DNA from: Nitrospirillum iridis
GTDB lineage: Bacteria > Pseudomonadota > Alphaproteobacteria > Azospirillales > Azospirillaceae
Reading direction: 5' to 3'
Length of the DNA stretch: 64,000 bases
Assembly (NCBI RefSeq): GCF_014205765.1
Contig: NZ_JACIIZ010000009.1
Location: 171,081 to 235,080, forward strand
The notes under the pieces were generated by a model. The model did not search any database, was not told the origin of the DNA, and worked only from the letters and a program-made list of their open reading frames with translations. Below are positions 43,122 to 52,846 of this stretch, piece after piece. The translations under genes were made by a program, and so were the position numbers. Position 1 is the stretch's first letter. The number at the start of each line of letters is the position of its first letter.

Positions 43122-43895
43122 TCAGATTTTCATGCGGTTGAAGACAAAGCTGGGCAGGTTGCGGATGATCATCATGATGCCCATCCAGAACCAGGGGGTA
43201 TACAGGGTGGTGGCGCCCCTGCGGGCCGCGCGGTCGATATCGGCCGCCACCTTCTCCGGCGTGGCCCACAAGGGGCCGCCCTTGGCCAGCCCATCGGTCA
43301 TGGGCGTGTCGATGAAGCCGGGCTTCACCGTCAGGACCTTGACGTTGGTACCGGCGAAGCGGTGGGCCATTCCTTGCGCGAACAAGGCCAAGCCGCCTTT
43401 GGCGGCGCCATAGACATAGTTGGACTTCCGGCCGCGGTCCCCGGCCACCGAGGCGATGGCGATCAGCGTGCCCTGGCCCTGGCGTTCCATTTGGTTGGCG
43501 GCCACGGTTAGCCAGGCGCAGGCGCTGATCATATTGGTGTTGAGCTGGCGGGTCATTTCCGCGATGTCGCCCTCGGCGGCCTTCTGATCGCCCAGGATGC
43601 CGTAGGCCAGCAGCGCGGTATCAACCCGGCCGCCCAGCTTGGAGGCCATCTCCGCCCACGCGGCATCGAAGCCGGCCGAGGGCGATGCCAGGTCATGGAC
43701 GGCCAGGTGCACGTAAGCCGCCCCCCGGGCTCTCAGATCGGCGGCGATGGCGTCCAATCGACGGGGGTCGCGGCCGGCCAGCACCAGCCGCGCGCCCTGG
43801 GCCGCCTGCAGGCGGGCGTAGCGCTCCGCCACGGCGGAGGTGGCGCCCAGGACGACCACGGTTTGGGGTTGCCCGCCGTGGGATATCTCGCTCAT
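43122..43895 (-). CDS. Short-chain dehydrogenase, DprE2-like
   Basis: A 257-residue NAD(P)H-dependent SDR. It has a modified nucleotide-binding start VVVLGATSAVAERYARLQAAQG, the N-A-type region TALLAYGILGDQ, the catalytic Ser in AIASVAGDRGR and the YxxxK pair in NYVYGAAKGGL. The G-A-T-S-x-I/V-A-x-x form and the FxxRMKI end resemble DprE2, which reduces decaprenyl-phosphoryl-2-keto-ribose to the arabinose form. Its start overlaps the stop of the DprE1-like gene by four bases (ATGA), so the two are translationally coupled, as expected for partners that together perform a C2 epimerisation. Confidence 0.85.
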   Translation of the reverse strand: MSEISHGGQPQTVVVLGATSAVAERYARLQAAQGARLVLAGRDPRRLDAIAADLRARGAAYVHLAVHDLASPSAGFDAAWAEMASKLGGRVDTALLAYGILGDQKAAEGDIAEMTRQLNTNMISACAWLTVAANQMERQGQGTLIAIASVAGDRGRKSNYVYGAAKGGLALFAQGMAHRFAGTNVKVLTVKPGFIDTPMTDGLAKGGPLWATPEKVAADIDRAARRGATTLYTPWFWMGIMMIIRNLPSFVFNRMKI

Positions 43896-45229
43896 GCGCG
43901 CGCGCTCCTCTCCGGGACCTGCCCCATCCGTCGCCAGAAATCGGACATGAAGGCCGGGTCGATGTGGTGTCTGAAATCCGCCAGGGCCGGATATCCCGCT
44001 GTGAACAGGCTGGCCGGCATCCGCGCGTCCTTGGCCGGGTACAGCCGGCCGCCGGCCGTGGCGACGACGCTGTCCAGATCGGCCAACAGACCCAGGGTGC
44101 GGGAACCGTGGTTGGGAAAGTCCAGGGCCAGGGTGGTGCCCGCCATGGGAAAGGACAGCAGACCGGCCGGCGCCCCGTCGCCGAAGTTCTTCAGGACGAC
44201 GAGGCACGATCCGGTGCCGGCGGCGGCGATGCGGGCCAGCAACTCGCGCACGGCGTCCCGCGCCGTACCGGGGGGGATCACGCATTGGTACTGGTAGAAA
44301 CCTCGGGGACCATAAACCCGGTTCCAATGCAGCACCCCATCCAGCGGATAGAAGAATCCGTCGAAATGGCAGCGGCCGGCGAAGCTGGCGCCCGGTCTAT
44401 TATAATAGGCGGTGTTGAAGGCGCGCAGGGTGGGGCGGTTGATCAGGCTGATCGGCGGTGTCAAGGGTACCGCCAGCGTGCGCCCACCCGGGTGGGCCGT
44501 CAGCGGCCCGCTGACCGCATGGCGCCCGCGCGAGAAGATGCCCCGGCCCAGGGCCGCCCCTTGGCTTAAACAGTCGACCCAGGCGACATTATACGGCCAG
44601 TCCAGGCTTTCCGCGGCCAGATCGAAGAAGCGGTCGACATGGTCAAAACGCATGTTCTCCACCTCCATATCGGAGGAGGTGATGGGCTGCAGCTGGATTT
44701 CCACCCATTCGATCAGACCGGTCAAACCCAGGCCGCCGATGGTGGCCCGGAAAAGGTCCGGGTCGTTGTCGGGGCCACAGGTCCGAAGGGACCCGTCGGA
44801 CCGGCGCAGGCCCAAGGCCCGCACATGATGGCCGAAGGTGCCGGCCGCATGGTGGTTCTTGCCATGGACGTCGTTGGCGACGGCGCCGCCCAGGGTGACG
44901 AACTTCGTGCCGGGGGTCACCGCCACGAACCAGCCGCGGGGCACGGTGATGGTGTGGAGGTCGGCCAGGCTGAGCCCGGCATCCGCCCTCAGCACCCCGG
45001 TGTTGGCGTCAAAGGCGTGGCAGCGGTCCATATGCCGGGTGACCAGCAAGCCACCCCCGCCGTTGAACGCGCTGTCGCCATAAGACCGCCCCAGGCCGTG
45101 CGGCAACACCGTACCGGTGCGCGCGACCAGCGTGGTCAACAGGGACCCAGCCTCCTCCCGGAACCGCGGGGTCTCCACATCGTGCTCGACCATGGCCAGA
45201 TTGCCCCACGAGGTGACCGTCTGGCGCAT
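43892..45229 (-). CDS. FAD-linked oxidoreductase, DprE1-like
   Basis: A 445-residue flavoprotein of the VAO/D-arabinono-lactone oxidase group. The FAD-binding part has GLGRSYGDSAFNGGGGL and VTPGTKFVTLGGAVANDVHGKNHHAAGTFG, both close to mycobacterial DprE1. The C-terminal region has GRCHFDGFFYPLDGVLHWNRVYGPRGFYQYQ and FPMAGTTLALDFPN. It should oxidise the C2 hydroxyl of a polyprenyl-phospho-ribose so that the SDR partner can reduce it to the arabinose epimer. It follows the UbiA-HAD gene by three bases. Confidence 0.87.
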   Translation of the reverse strand: MRQTVTSWGNLAMVEHDVETPRFREEAGSLLTTLVARTGTVLPHGLGRSYGDSAFNGGGGLLVTRHMDRCHAFDANTGVLRADAGLSLADLHTITVPRGWFVAVTPGTKFVTLGGAVANDVHGKNHHAAGTFGHHVRALGLRRSDGSLRTCGPDNDPDLFRATIGGLGLTGLIEWVEIQLQPITSSDMEVENMRFDHVDRFFDLAAESLDWPYNVAWVDCLSQGAALGRGIFSRGRHAVSGPLTAHPGGRTLAVPLTPPISLINRPTLRAFNTAYYNRPGASFAGRCHFDGFFYPLDGVLHWNRVYGPRGFYQYQCVIPPGTARDAVRELLARIAAAGTGSCLVVLKNFGDGAPAGLLSFPMAGTTLALDFPNHGSRTLGLLADLDSVVATAGGRLYPAKDARMPASLFTAGYPALADFRHHIDPAFMSDFWRRMGQVPERSARA

Positions 45230-45232
45230 GGG

Positions 45233-46693
45233 TCAAACCGCGGCCAGGACGACGGCCATCATGATGGCGCCGGTGATCAGGCTGCTGCGGTCCGTTGCCG
45301 CGAATACGACGGGGTCGTCATGCAATTCGCCACGATGGGCCAAAAGCAGTAACCGGCTGATCCAGTAGAGCAAGGGCGGGCAGGCCAGCCACAACAGGGT
45401 GGGGTTACGGTACAGGACGTGAACCTCGGGGCTGTTGAAATACAGCGCCAGCACCAGCACCGAGCAATAGCCGCTGGCGCTGGCCAGGCCGGACAGGATG
45501 CTCAAATCCTCCAGTCGATAACCGCGCCCCTTGGGATTACCCTTGTTGGTCTTGAGTTGGCCGACCAGCTCGACATAGCGCTTGATGAGGGCCAGGCAGA
45601 GGAAGACGAACACGGAAAATCCCAACAGCCAGGCGGAGGAGGGCCGCTCGGCGGCGGCGCTGCCCGCCAGGATGCGCAATGTGTAAAGGCCGGCCAGCGT
45701 CAGCACGTCGATCAACATGTAACGTTTCAACTGAAGCGAATAGGCTAGTGTGATGAGATAATAGAGGGCCAGAATCACCAGGAAGCCCGTTGAAACCACC
45801 AGCGCGCACGCCGTGGCCACACCGAGCAAAAGTGGCACCAGAAGCGCCCCCTGCGCCAGCGGTAGCCGCCCGCTCGCCAGGGGACGGTTGCGCTTTGTCG
45901 GGTGGGCCCGGTCGTTGGGCAGATCCAGCAAATCATTCAGCAGATAAGCGCTGGACGCCGCCAAGCCATAGGCCAAGGCGGCCAGCAGGCTGTCGGAAAT
46001 GGAGCGGACGGTCAGGTCGTGGCTGGCCAGCAGGGGGACGAACAGCAGCAGATTCTTCAGCCACTGATGAATACGCATCGCCTTGAGATAGATCTTGAAT
46101 CCCGTCCTGGCGCCCGGCAGTTCCACCGCATCCGGGCGTTCCGCCTTCAGGCGCAGCACCAAACGCCGCGACGCGTTTGTCGCGATCGCGATACGGCACC
46201 GGCGCCAAACCGGGAAATCCACCCAATCGTTGCCGATATAGTCAAAACCGCGCTCACCGAACTGATGGCATAGCCGTTCGGCTTTGGCTTCGCCGGAAAG
46301 GTTAACGGACTCATCGGAGCCAAAGACACCATCAATGAAACCAAGGTGACGGGCGAGCGCTTCAACCAGTCGGTAATTGGAGGCTGATGCCAAGTAAATT
46401 GCGCGACCCTTGGCCCTCTCCTGAAGGATAAAATCCACGATAGGCTGATTTAGCGGTATAGTTGCCACGTCCAAATCCGCTTTGTCTGCGAGATAGTCCT
46501 TCAGCCAGGCTTTGCTGCGAAGCGGTAGGCGCCAGACGCCGATCGCCGCGATTGGGCGATTTGCAAGTATGGTAAAAAAATTCTCAATGATCAGATCGGA
46601 TCGGATTAGGGTGCCATCAATGTCGACCACCAGCGGGACCTCGGTGGTGTTGCCGGCAAGAGGCGCCGAGGGTCCGTGTCCAGCACCGTTCAT
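45233..46693 (-). CDS. HAD-UbiA fusion: polyprenyl-phosphate phosphoribosyltransferase-like
   Basis: A 486-residue two-domain membrane protein. The first 200 residues are a HAD phosphatase-like domain (VVDIDGTLIRSD at about 22-33, LASASNYRLVEALARHLG, and the acidic FDYIGNDWVDFPVWRRC). The remainder is a UbiA-type prenyltransferase with about eight helices and the motif NDLLDLPNDRAHPTKRNRPLASG. That motif closely follows mycobacterial Rv3806c, which attaches phosphoribose to decaprenyl phosphate. The HAD half may remove the 5-phosphate in the next step. It leads a tight operon with DprE1- and DprE2-like genes. Confidence 0.85.
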   Translation of the reverse strand: MNGAGHGPSAPLAGNTTEVPLVVDIDGTLIRSDLIIENFFTILANRPIAAIGVWRLPLRSKAWLKDYLADKADLDVATIPLNQPIVDFILQERAKGRAIYLASASNYRLVEALARHLGFIDGVFGSDESVNLSGEAKAERLCHQFGERGFDYIGNDWVDFPVWRRCRIAIATNASRRLVLRLKAERPDAVELPGARTGFKIYLKAMRIHQWLKNLLLFVPLLASHDLTVRSISDSLLAALAYGLAASSAYLLNDLLDLPNDRAHPTKRNRPLASGRLPLAQGALLVPLLLGVATACALVVSTGFLVILALYYLITLAYSLQLKRYMLIDVLTLAGLYTLRILAGSAAAERPSSAWLLGFSVFVFLCLALIKRYVELVGQLKTNKGNPKGRGYRLEDLSILSGLASASGYCSVLVLALYFNSPEVHVLYRNPTLLWLACPPLLYWISRLLLLAHRGELHDDPVVFAATDRSSLITGAIMMAVVLAAV

Positions 46694-47270
46694 CGCACAA
46701 GTTGTCCCTAGAAATGACCGTGGATATGCTGCATCTCCGCGAGATCTTACGAGATCTTATAAGCATCATGCCGCCGGTGCTGATTAGTGCGCAGACAAGC
46801 CATAGGGCTGGTCCGTGCGTCAATCTCAAAAAAGACTCGCGCGCAGGACGAGGCTGATCTGTGTGGCGTCATGGTCCGCGCCGGCGTGCCGCTGGCCCTC
46901 CGGTGGCGACCGAATCGCTGCATGTGCGAACAGTTAGATCGGGCCCCTGTTGCAGCACTGTTGGTCGCCCAAATGCGACGCCGGGCCCCAATATCACCAG
47001 AGGTTATAGGCCTAAGGGCATATTATGCGGTTCTCTTGGCCCCAATCCCCCCCGTCAACCGCTGGTGTGCGCGGTTACATCTAAAATTAAGGCGGTAATC
47101 TCCTTGAATCCGACTTGTGCTTCGCCAGCGGCCTGAATTATACAATTCATCACGCGGTGCTGGCGGGACGCGTCATCATGTTCGCCATAAAATTTAACCG
47201 GTTAACGTCAGCGCCGCTGGGCAGGCGGCCATTTTCATCAAAGTGACGTTCACAGCGGGGGTATAAAGTC
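46694..47270. other. 577-bp divergent intergenic region
   Basis: No gene is convincing here; the frame at 46787-47098 has no similarity. A direct repeat of GAGATCTTA lies at about 46738-46760, and a perfect palindrome TTAACCGGTTAA at 47194-47205, 65 bp before the RTX gene, could be an operator. Confidence 0.45.
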
Positions 47271-48230
47271 ATGCCGACACTTCCTGGTGGAACTCAGGTT
47301 GCCACCCAAGGTATTACCAATGCCGATCAGACGGCGCTGACGACCGCCCTTGCGGCGGTTGCGGCTGCGTCTTCGATAACGTCGATTACGGCGACTTCTG
47401 TCAGCGTTGCCGCGTCCAGCGCACCGACGGCGACCTTGTCGACGGCGATCACGTTTGGCACATCGCAGGTTTCCTCCGTCGCCAGCGTGGTCGTGACGAA
47501 CTCGACCAGCGGCAGCGTCTTGTCGGCGGTTAATTTGTCGTCGACCTCGGCCGGGACCAGCGGTTCCAACGTGGTGACGAACGTCGTCGCCGACAGCAGC
47601 CTGACATCGGTGGTGCTGACGGGCACCGCTTCTGGCAACACCACCGCCCTGTTCCTGGACGCCAGCACGGGCGGCAAGGTCGTGGTCGGCGATGGCGGCA
47701 ACGATTTCCTGGTGCTGAGCGGTAGCGGCACGTCCAGCGGCACGGCCAACACCGTCGTCGCCGGTGTCGGTAACGACAGTGTCATCGGTTCGTCCACCAA
47801 CGACATCATCTCGTCGTCGGCCGGTAACGACATCATCAACGGTGGTGCTGGTAACGACAGCATCGTCGGCGGCAGCGGCTTCGATACGCTGGGTGGTGGT
47901 GCTGGTAACGACACGATCGTCGCAGGCTCCGGTGGCGCCTACATCATCGGTGAAGCTGGCAATGACAGCCTGGTCGGTGGTGCCGGCAAGGACACCTTCA
48001 TCTTCTCGCCGGGCGATGGTAACGACACCGTTTCCGGCTTTGACCCGACGAAGGACGTTCTGGGCTTCACCAGCACGAACTACAGCGGCAAGTCCTTGGA
48101 TCTGGGTTCGCTCATCGCCAATGCGACGGTTTCGGGTGGCAACACCATCCTGACCCTGCCGGACGGCAGCACGATCACTGTTCAGGGCGTGACCGGTATC
48201 AGCGTGAACTGGTTCACCAGCAAGGGCTGA
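47271..48230 (+). CDS. RTX-type calcium-binding secreted protein
   Basis: A 319-residue protein with no classical signal peptide. The first 130 residues are Ser/Thr/Val-rich and probably beta-helical. Residues about 130-240 contain RTX nonapeptide repeats of the G-G-x-G-N-D-x-h-x kind (NGGAGNDSIVGGSGFDTLGG is one stretch), which bind calcium and fold outside the cell. The C-terminal 80 residues (KDTFIFSPGDGNDTVSGFDP) form the usual secretion-signal region for type I export. No ABC/HlyD exporter genes are in the window. The following genes suggest it belongs to a surface glycan or glycoprotein locus. Confidence 0.8.
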   Translation: MPTLPGGTQVATQGITNADQTALTTALAAVAAASSITSITATSVSVAASSAPTATLSTAITFGTSQVSSVASVVVTNSTSGSVLSAVNLSSTSAGTSGSNVVTNVVADSSLTSVVLTGTASGNTTALFLDASTGGKVVVGDGGNDFLVLSGSGTSSGTANTVVAGVGNDSVIGSSTNDIISSSAGNDIINGGAGNDSIVGGSGFDTLGGGAGNDTIVAGSGGAYIIGEAGNDSLVGGAGKDTFIFSPGDGNDTVSGFDPTKDVLGFTSTNYSGKSLDLGSLIANATVSGGNTILTLPDGSTITVQGVTGISVNWFTSKG

Positions 48231-48353
48231 ACCCTCGGTAAAGAACGGATATGAGCTATGGCGGGCCTTGTGGTCCGCCATAGTCGTTCTTGCGCCCAGC
48301 ATTGTTACGGGGCAGGTTTAGACACTGATCCCCTTTTCCTCTCGGTAGGCTTC

Positions 48354-49160
48354 ATGCAGCCCAATGCTCTGGCGCCGGTCGGCGCATCTTCGGTCGCGAA
48401 CGCGGTTTCCGGTGGCGATCCTTTGCGGGCAACCCCAAAGGTCATGGCCTTGCCGGCGGGCACCTATTTCATCACCGCGCGTCTCGCGGGTGAGGGACGT
48501 CAGCAGATAAAGGGCGTCAACTTTCCCTGCGTCCAGCTGTCGTCCCTGCCGGAAGCGGGGTGTAAACCGCTCCAGTTCCTCACCCCGGATGGATTGTCCC
48601 CCTGCGTGTGGCTATCTGGGGGATCGACTGGCGCGGCGGTGGTTGTCACGGCGCAAACCGCCCCCTTGCTGATCACCACGCTGGCATTAACCGGACAGTT
48701 GTCGACCTGTATGAATGTGGGGGTGCAGCGGCTCGGTGATGAGACTGTGGTCCACAATGTGGATGTGCAGCTGACCGCGCACATCCAGCGGTTGGGAGAT
48801 CGGACATTCGCCGGTGGTGAATGGGCGTCGGCCGGGGACCACCTCCTCTGGATTGAGTCTTTCTCCGTAAATGGCTCGCCCGAGCTGGCTGATGGCCTGG
48901 AGTATTGCGCGCTCAACCCGGTTGACCAGAGCGGTACGTGGGTGAAGGCTGGCACTCCGGCAGGCTCACGCGGTCGCGGTATGCCCTTGCTGGGGGCGGG
49001 CTTTCGTTTGGTCGGGCCGTTGGCCTCCACCCACCGGGTGGAATATGCGATACGGTTCCTTCGCCATGGCGAAGTTGTGGGGCAGGACGGCGCACTGTGC
49101 CGATCCAACCAGCCTCAGGATCCTGTGATGGCCCTGAAGGTCGCGATCCTGCCACGCTAA
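48354..49160 (+). CDS. Protein of unknown function in the RTX/glycosyltransferase locus
   Basis: A 268-residue protein with no recognised motif. The ATG at 48354, with GGTAGGC upstream, is preferred to the frame start at 48258. It appears all-beta with several cysteines (FPCVQL, AGCKPL, SPCVWL, STCMNV, EYCALN) and no signal peptide or membrane segment. It stands 124 bp after the RTX gene and 14 bp before a large glycosyltransferase, so it is probably co-transcribed with the latter. A carbohydrate-binding or capping role is possible but only by association. Confidence 0.6.
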   Translation: MQPNALAPVGASSVANAVSGGDPLRATPKVMALPAGTYFITARLAGEGRQQIKGVNFPCVQLSSLPEAGCKPLQFLTPDGLSPCVWLSGGSTGAAVVVTAQTAPLLITTLALTGQLSTCMNVGVQRLGDETVVHNVDVQLTAHIQRLGDRTFAGGEWASAGDHLLWIESFSVNGSPELADGLEYCALNPVDQSGTWVKAGTPAGSRGRGMPLLGAGFRLVGPLASTHRVEYAIRFLRHGEVVGQDGALCRSNQPQDPVMALKVAILPR

Positions 49161-49174
49161 GGCGCGAATAAGCG

Positions 49175-52100
49175 ATGTCCGGCCTGACACCTGCTCATGG
49201 TGAGCGCCTGCTCGATGAGATCGATGCGGCCCTGGCCCGTATGGACCATGAAAGGGCTATTGCACTATGTCAGGCCGCTCTTCCCCACACCGATAAAAGG
49301 CTTTCGATCCTTCGCAAGCTGGTGCACGCTACCTTGGGGGCGGGGCACCTGCAGGACGCATCATTGTACGTCCGTCAGCTGGTACGGGCCGCGGATCCGC
49401 CTCTGGTCGATGACCTGGTCCTGCAGGGGGTGGTCGCCCTGGCGCGACGACAGCCGGAGGATGCCGCCGGTTGTTTTGAGGCGGCGCTGGACCGTGATGT
49501 CGTTCATCCGTTGGCGGCCTTGGGTTTGTTGCAAGCGGCTCAGGTGACATCGCCGTCCACGGTCCACGCAGTTCTTCCCTGTCTCGTGCCGGCCTTATGC
49601 TGGAACGCCGAAACAAGCGGGGATTGCCTGCGGGCGTTGCGTGGTTTGGTGGCCGGGGGTCTGCTGCCCGCCGTCGTTTTCGCCACCGCAGGCCATATTG
49701 AGGGGTTCGCCACTCCGGGTGCGGTGGCGGAGCTGATATGGAACCGCCATATTCTCGGGCGTGCGGTCTGTGGCGCTCGCTCTGACGCGTCTGACGGCGA
49801 TATGGCCGTGCCGGCATTCCGTTTTGTCATCCCCACGGCACTGGCTGGCCGGGTGGATTTCCATGTTCTCGTCAATGGTGTGGCGGCGTTCGGTTCCCCC
49901 ATCGCCGCCCCGGCTACCCGCGTCCCCCGTCTGGTGGCCAGCTTCTTCCAGGCAAAAACGCTGGAGGCGGAAGACGCCGCGGAATGGACGGTCCACGCCT
50001 GGGATGCGGCTTATCCTCAGAGGCCCGTCGCCATCGAACTCAGGGATGACGCCGCCTGGTCGCGTCGCTTGGTATTCCGGCCGGCAATCAAGGCTTCTGC
50101 CAGTGGCGAAGGCGGGCAGGCGGCATTCCCCCAAGAGGTAAGGACCCCGGCGTCAGGGGTGCGTCCGTTCTTCGCCATGACGGGGGAACCCGCGTTCTGG
50201 CAGGGTGGCATGCTGCCAGCGGGCAATCGGGAGCATCGCCGAAATAGGCCCTCGCCCTCCCGGTCTGGCAGGGTCCTGCCGGCTCGTACTGTCGATGTCA
50301 TCGTGCCTGTTTATGGTGATGCTGATGTCACGCGCACCTGCCTTGCCGCCTTGCGCCATAGTCTGGAGACACGGGCGAACTATCCCGGACAAGGGATCCC
50401 GGTGGAGGTGACCGTTATTGTGGACGGGCCGCCGGATGCGGCGGTAACCGATCTCGTGGATGAGGTCGCCGCCCAAGGCTGGGCAACCGTGTTACGCAAC
50501 CCGGGTAACCTTGGTTTCGTACGAACGGTCAACCGGGGCATGGGTTTGCACGTCGACCGTGATGTGGTTCTCCTCAACGCCGATACGGTGGTGCATGGCG
50601 ACTGGCTTCGGCGTCTGGCCGTGGCCGCTTACAGTGCCGATGGCATTGGCACTGTCACTCCCTTGTCCAATGACGCCACCATCCTGAGCTATCCGGGCGA
50701 AGGCACGCCCTTGTCCGAGGTGTCGGTCCCCCTCTTGGACACCCTCGCCGCCGCCACGTTGCCGGAGCGTGTCGCCGATATCCCGACAGGCGTCGGCTTC
50801 TGTTTCTATATCCGGCGGGATTGCCTTGAAACCGTCGGCTATTTCGACGCCGAAACATTCGGGCAGGGTTATGGCGAGGAGAATGACTTCTGCTGGCGCG
50901 CCCGTGCCCAGGGGTGGCGCCACGTCGTCGCCCTGGATACCCTGGTTGGGCATGTCGGCGGGTCATCATTCGGGGCTGAAAAGCGGGACCGTATCCAGGC
51001 GGCCCTCGCGGCGCTTGATCGTCGTCATCCGGATTATCAGCCTGCAGTCCACGCGTTCATCGCGGCCAATCCGCTGGCGGCGGCCCGGCGCGCCCTGGAC
51101 TTGGCCTGGGCGCAATCCATGGGCCCTCGCCCCTACCTGCTGCTGTGTCCTCGCTTGGGTGGGGGGACCGACCGCTTCGTCGATGAACAGGTCGCTGCGC
51201 TGCGGGCAGCCGGGTTGGGCGTTTTGCTGTTGCGTGCCGAAGGCGCGAAGGACGCACCCCGTGTGCGGCTGGAGGTGCCGGATGCTCCCCAACTGCGGTC
51301 CCTTGTCTATGATGGTGCCACGGAACTGCGCGAACTGATGCGCGACCTCGCGTCGTTAGGTGGGGAGCGGCTGATCGTTCATCACGTGCTCCATGCCACC
51401 GACGCCCTGTTGTCGGCGCTGGTGGCCCGATGGCCCTACGAGGTCCATGCTCACGACTATGTCTGGATTTGTCCGCGCATAAACCTGGTGGATGGCAGTG
51501 GCCGCTATTGCGGCGAGCCGGCGGCCGCTGTTTGCGAGGAGTGCATCCAGACCAACGGCCATATGCTGCGCCCCGGCTTGTCCGCGACGTCTTGGCGGCG
51601 ATCGATGGCCGAGTTCCTGGCGGGCGCCGCCCGGGTGATCTGCCCCAGCCATGATACGGCTCGCCGTCTTTCCGCCTATGCCCCCGACGCCCGCATGGTG
51701 GTGCAGCCCCACCCGGACGTGGCGATGCCACCGGCCGTTCCTGTGGCGGCAAGCCCAGGGCTTGTGCGCGTGGCCGTCGCCGGCGCCATCGGGGACGTCA
51801 AGGGGTACGAGGTGCTGTTGGAATGCGCGCTGGACGCGGCCGCCCGGAACCTGCCTCTTGAGTTCTGCTTGGTGGGCTACAGCCGGGATGACGGCCCCCT
51901 GCTGACGACGGGCCGTGTCCTTCTCACCGGACGCTATGGCGCCGGCGAGGGGGTGGATCTCATCCGCGCCAGCGGCAGCCATCTGGGGTTCCTACCCTCG
52001 GTTTGGCCGGAGACATGGTGCTACACCCTATCGGAAATGCTGGCGGCTGGACTGTTGGTGGCTGCCTTCGATCTGGGCGCGCAGGCGGAAAGGCTGCGCG

Positions 52101-52237
52101 CCCGTGGCAGCGGTATGCTGTTGCCGCTGGGGATGCCTGTGTCGCAGATCAACGATGCCCTGTTGGAATTGGCGCGCCGTCAGGGGATAGTGCCCATATC
52201 CGGGGCCGGTTTCGCCACCGGGCCGGCGTCTGTGTGA
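49175..52237 (+). CDS. Large two-domain glycosyltransferase (GT2 plus GT4-like)
   Basis: A 1020-residue cytoplasmic protein. Residues 1-150 are helical and TPR-like. About 205-310 is a beta-rich segment. About 370-630 is a GT2 family domain (TVDVIVPVYGDADVTRTCL, VLLNADTVVHGDWL with the D-x-D-like NADT, GEENDFCWRARAQGW). About 650-1000 is a GT4-type domain (HAHDYVWICPRINLVDG, ARVICPSHDTARRL, LGFLPSVWPETWCYTLSEMLAAGLLVAAFD). Such fusions build or decorate surface polysaccharide and glycoproteins. Between the beta-rich segment and the GT2 domain, a frame region includes a reverse copy of the origin-type motif (50128-50145). Its neighbours are an RTX protein, a methyltransferase and another GT4. 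Confidence 0.85.
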   Translation: MSGLTPAHGERLLDEIDAALARMDHERAIALCQAALPHTDKRLSILRKLVHATLGAGHLQDASLYVRQLVRAADPPLVDDLVLQGVVALARRQPEDAAGCFEAALDRDVVHPLAALGLLQAAQVTSPSTVHAVLPCLVPALCWNAETSGDCLRALRGLVAGGLLPAVVFATAGHIEGFATPGAVAELIWNRHILGRAVCGARSDASDGDMAVPAFRFVIPTALAGRVDFHVLVNGVAAFGSPIAAPATRVPRLVASFFQAKTLEAEDAAEWTVHAWDAAYPQRPVAIELRDDAAWSRRLVFRPAIKASASGEGGQAAFPQEVRTPASGVRPFFAMTGEPAFWQGGMLPAGNREHRRNRPSPSRSGRVLPARTVDVIVPVYGDADVTRTCLAALRHSLETRANYPGQGIPVEVTVIVDGPPDAAVTDLVDEVAAQGWATVLRNPGNLGFVRTVNRGMGLHVDRDVVLLNADTVVHGDWLRRLAVAAYSADGIGTVTPLSNDATILSYPGEGTPLSEVSVPLLDTLAAATLPERVADIPTGVGFCFYIRRDCLETVGYFDAETFGQGYGEENDFCWRARAQGWRHVVALDTLVGHVGGSSFGAEKRDRIQAALAALDRRHPDYQPAVHAFIAANPLAAARRALDLAWAQSMGPRPYLLLCPRLGGGTDRFVDEQVAALRAAGLGVLLLRAEGAKDAPRVRLEVPDAPQLRSLVYDGATELRELMRDLASLGGERLIVHHVLHATDALLSALVARWPYEVHAHDYVWICPRINLVDGSGRYCGEPAAAVCEECIQTNGHMLRPGLSATSWRRSMAEFLAGAARVICPSHDTARRLSAYAPDARMVVQPHPDVAMPPAVPVAASPGLVRVAVAGAIGDVKGYEVLLECALDAAARNLPLEFCLVGYSRDDGPLLTTGRVLLTGRYGAGEGVDLIRASGSHLGFLPSVWPETWCYTLSEMLAAGLLVAAFDLGAQAERLRARGSGMLLPLGMPVSQINDALLELARRQGIVPISGAGFATGPASV
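50128..50145 (-). repeat. Origin-type motif inside the glycosyltransferase gene
   Basis: CCCCCAAGAGGTAAGGAC matches the reverse consensus with one difference. It falls in a linker between domains. Confidence 0.45.
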
Positions 52238-52252
52238 GTTTGGACATTCAGT

Positions 52253-52846
52253 ATGGTTTTTGATCCCCAGTTGGCCCGCACGGTCCTGCATGTCGGATGT
52301 GGCGTCCGCAAGCCGGAGAAGCTGCACAGCCTTTTTCGCAGCGGCGAATGGCGGGAAGTTCGGCTGGACATCGATCCTGGGGTGGCGCCCGATATCATCG
52401 CCTCCATCACCGACCTGTCCATGGTTGCGGACGGCAGTGTGGATGCCGTCTGGTCCTCGCACAATGTCGAGCATCTCTATGCGCATCAGGTTCCGGTGGC
52501 CCTGGCTGAATTCCGCCGGGTGCTGAAGCCGGAGGGGTTCGCCCTGATCACCTTGCCTGATTTGCAGGCGATCGCCCGCCTGGTGGCGGAGGATAAGATC
52601 GAAGAGGCGGCTTACTTGTCGCCCGCTGGCCCCATCACCCCGCTGGATATGATTTTCGGCCTGCGCAGCGCCGTTGCCAGAGGCAACGAGCATATGGCCC
52701 ACCGCACCGGCTTCAGCGCACAGACCCTGGGTAAGGCGCTGATGGGCGCAGGCTTTCGTCATGTGAAGGTCAGCAAGGACGACGCTTTCAACCTTTGGGC
52801 CATCGCGTACGTCACGGCCCCCGTTGGGGCCGTGGACGCTTCATGA
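52253..52846 (+). CDS. SAM-dependent methyltransferase (class I, type 11-like)
   Basis: A 197-residue enzyme with the class I fold. Motif I is TVLHVGCGVRKPEKL, then LDIDPGVAPDIIASITDLSMVADGSVDAVWSSHNVEHLYAHQVPVALAEFRRVLKPEGFALITLPDL. The last part is typical of methyltransferases in polysaccharide gene clusters. It starts 16 bp after the large glycosyltransferase and overlaps the next glycosyltransferase by four bases (ATGA), so it belongs to a tight operon and probably methylates the sugar chain or its end. Confidence 0.85.
   Translation: MVFDPQLARTVLHVGCGVRKPEKLHSLFRSGEWREVRLDIDPGVAPDIIASITDLSMVADGSVDAVWSSHNVEHLYAHQVPVALAEFRRVLKPEGFALITLPDLQAIARLVAEDKIEEAAYLSPAGPITPLDMIFGLRSAVARGNEHMAHRTGFSAQTLGKALMGAGFRHVKVSKDDAFNLWAIAYVTAPVGAVDAS

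Noticed and set aside
46787-47098. A 103-codon plus-strand frame before the RTX gene
   Set aside because: Arg/Pro/Cys-rich composition, no ribosome site, and it lies in a divergent promoter region.
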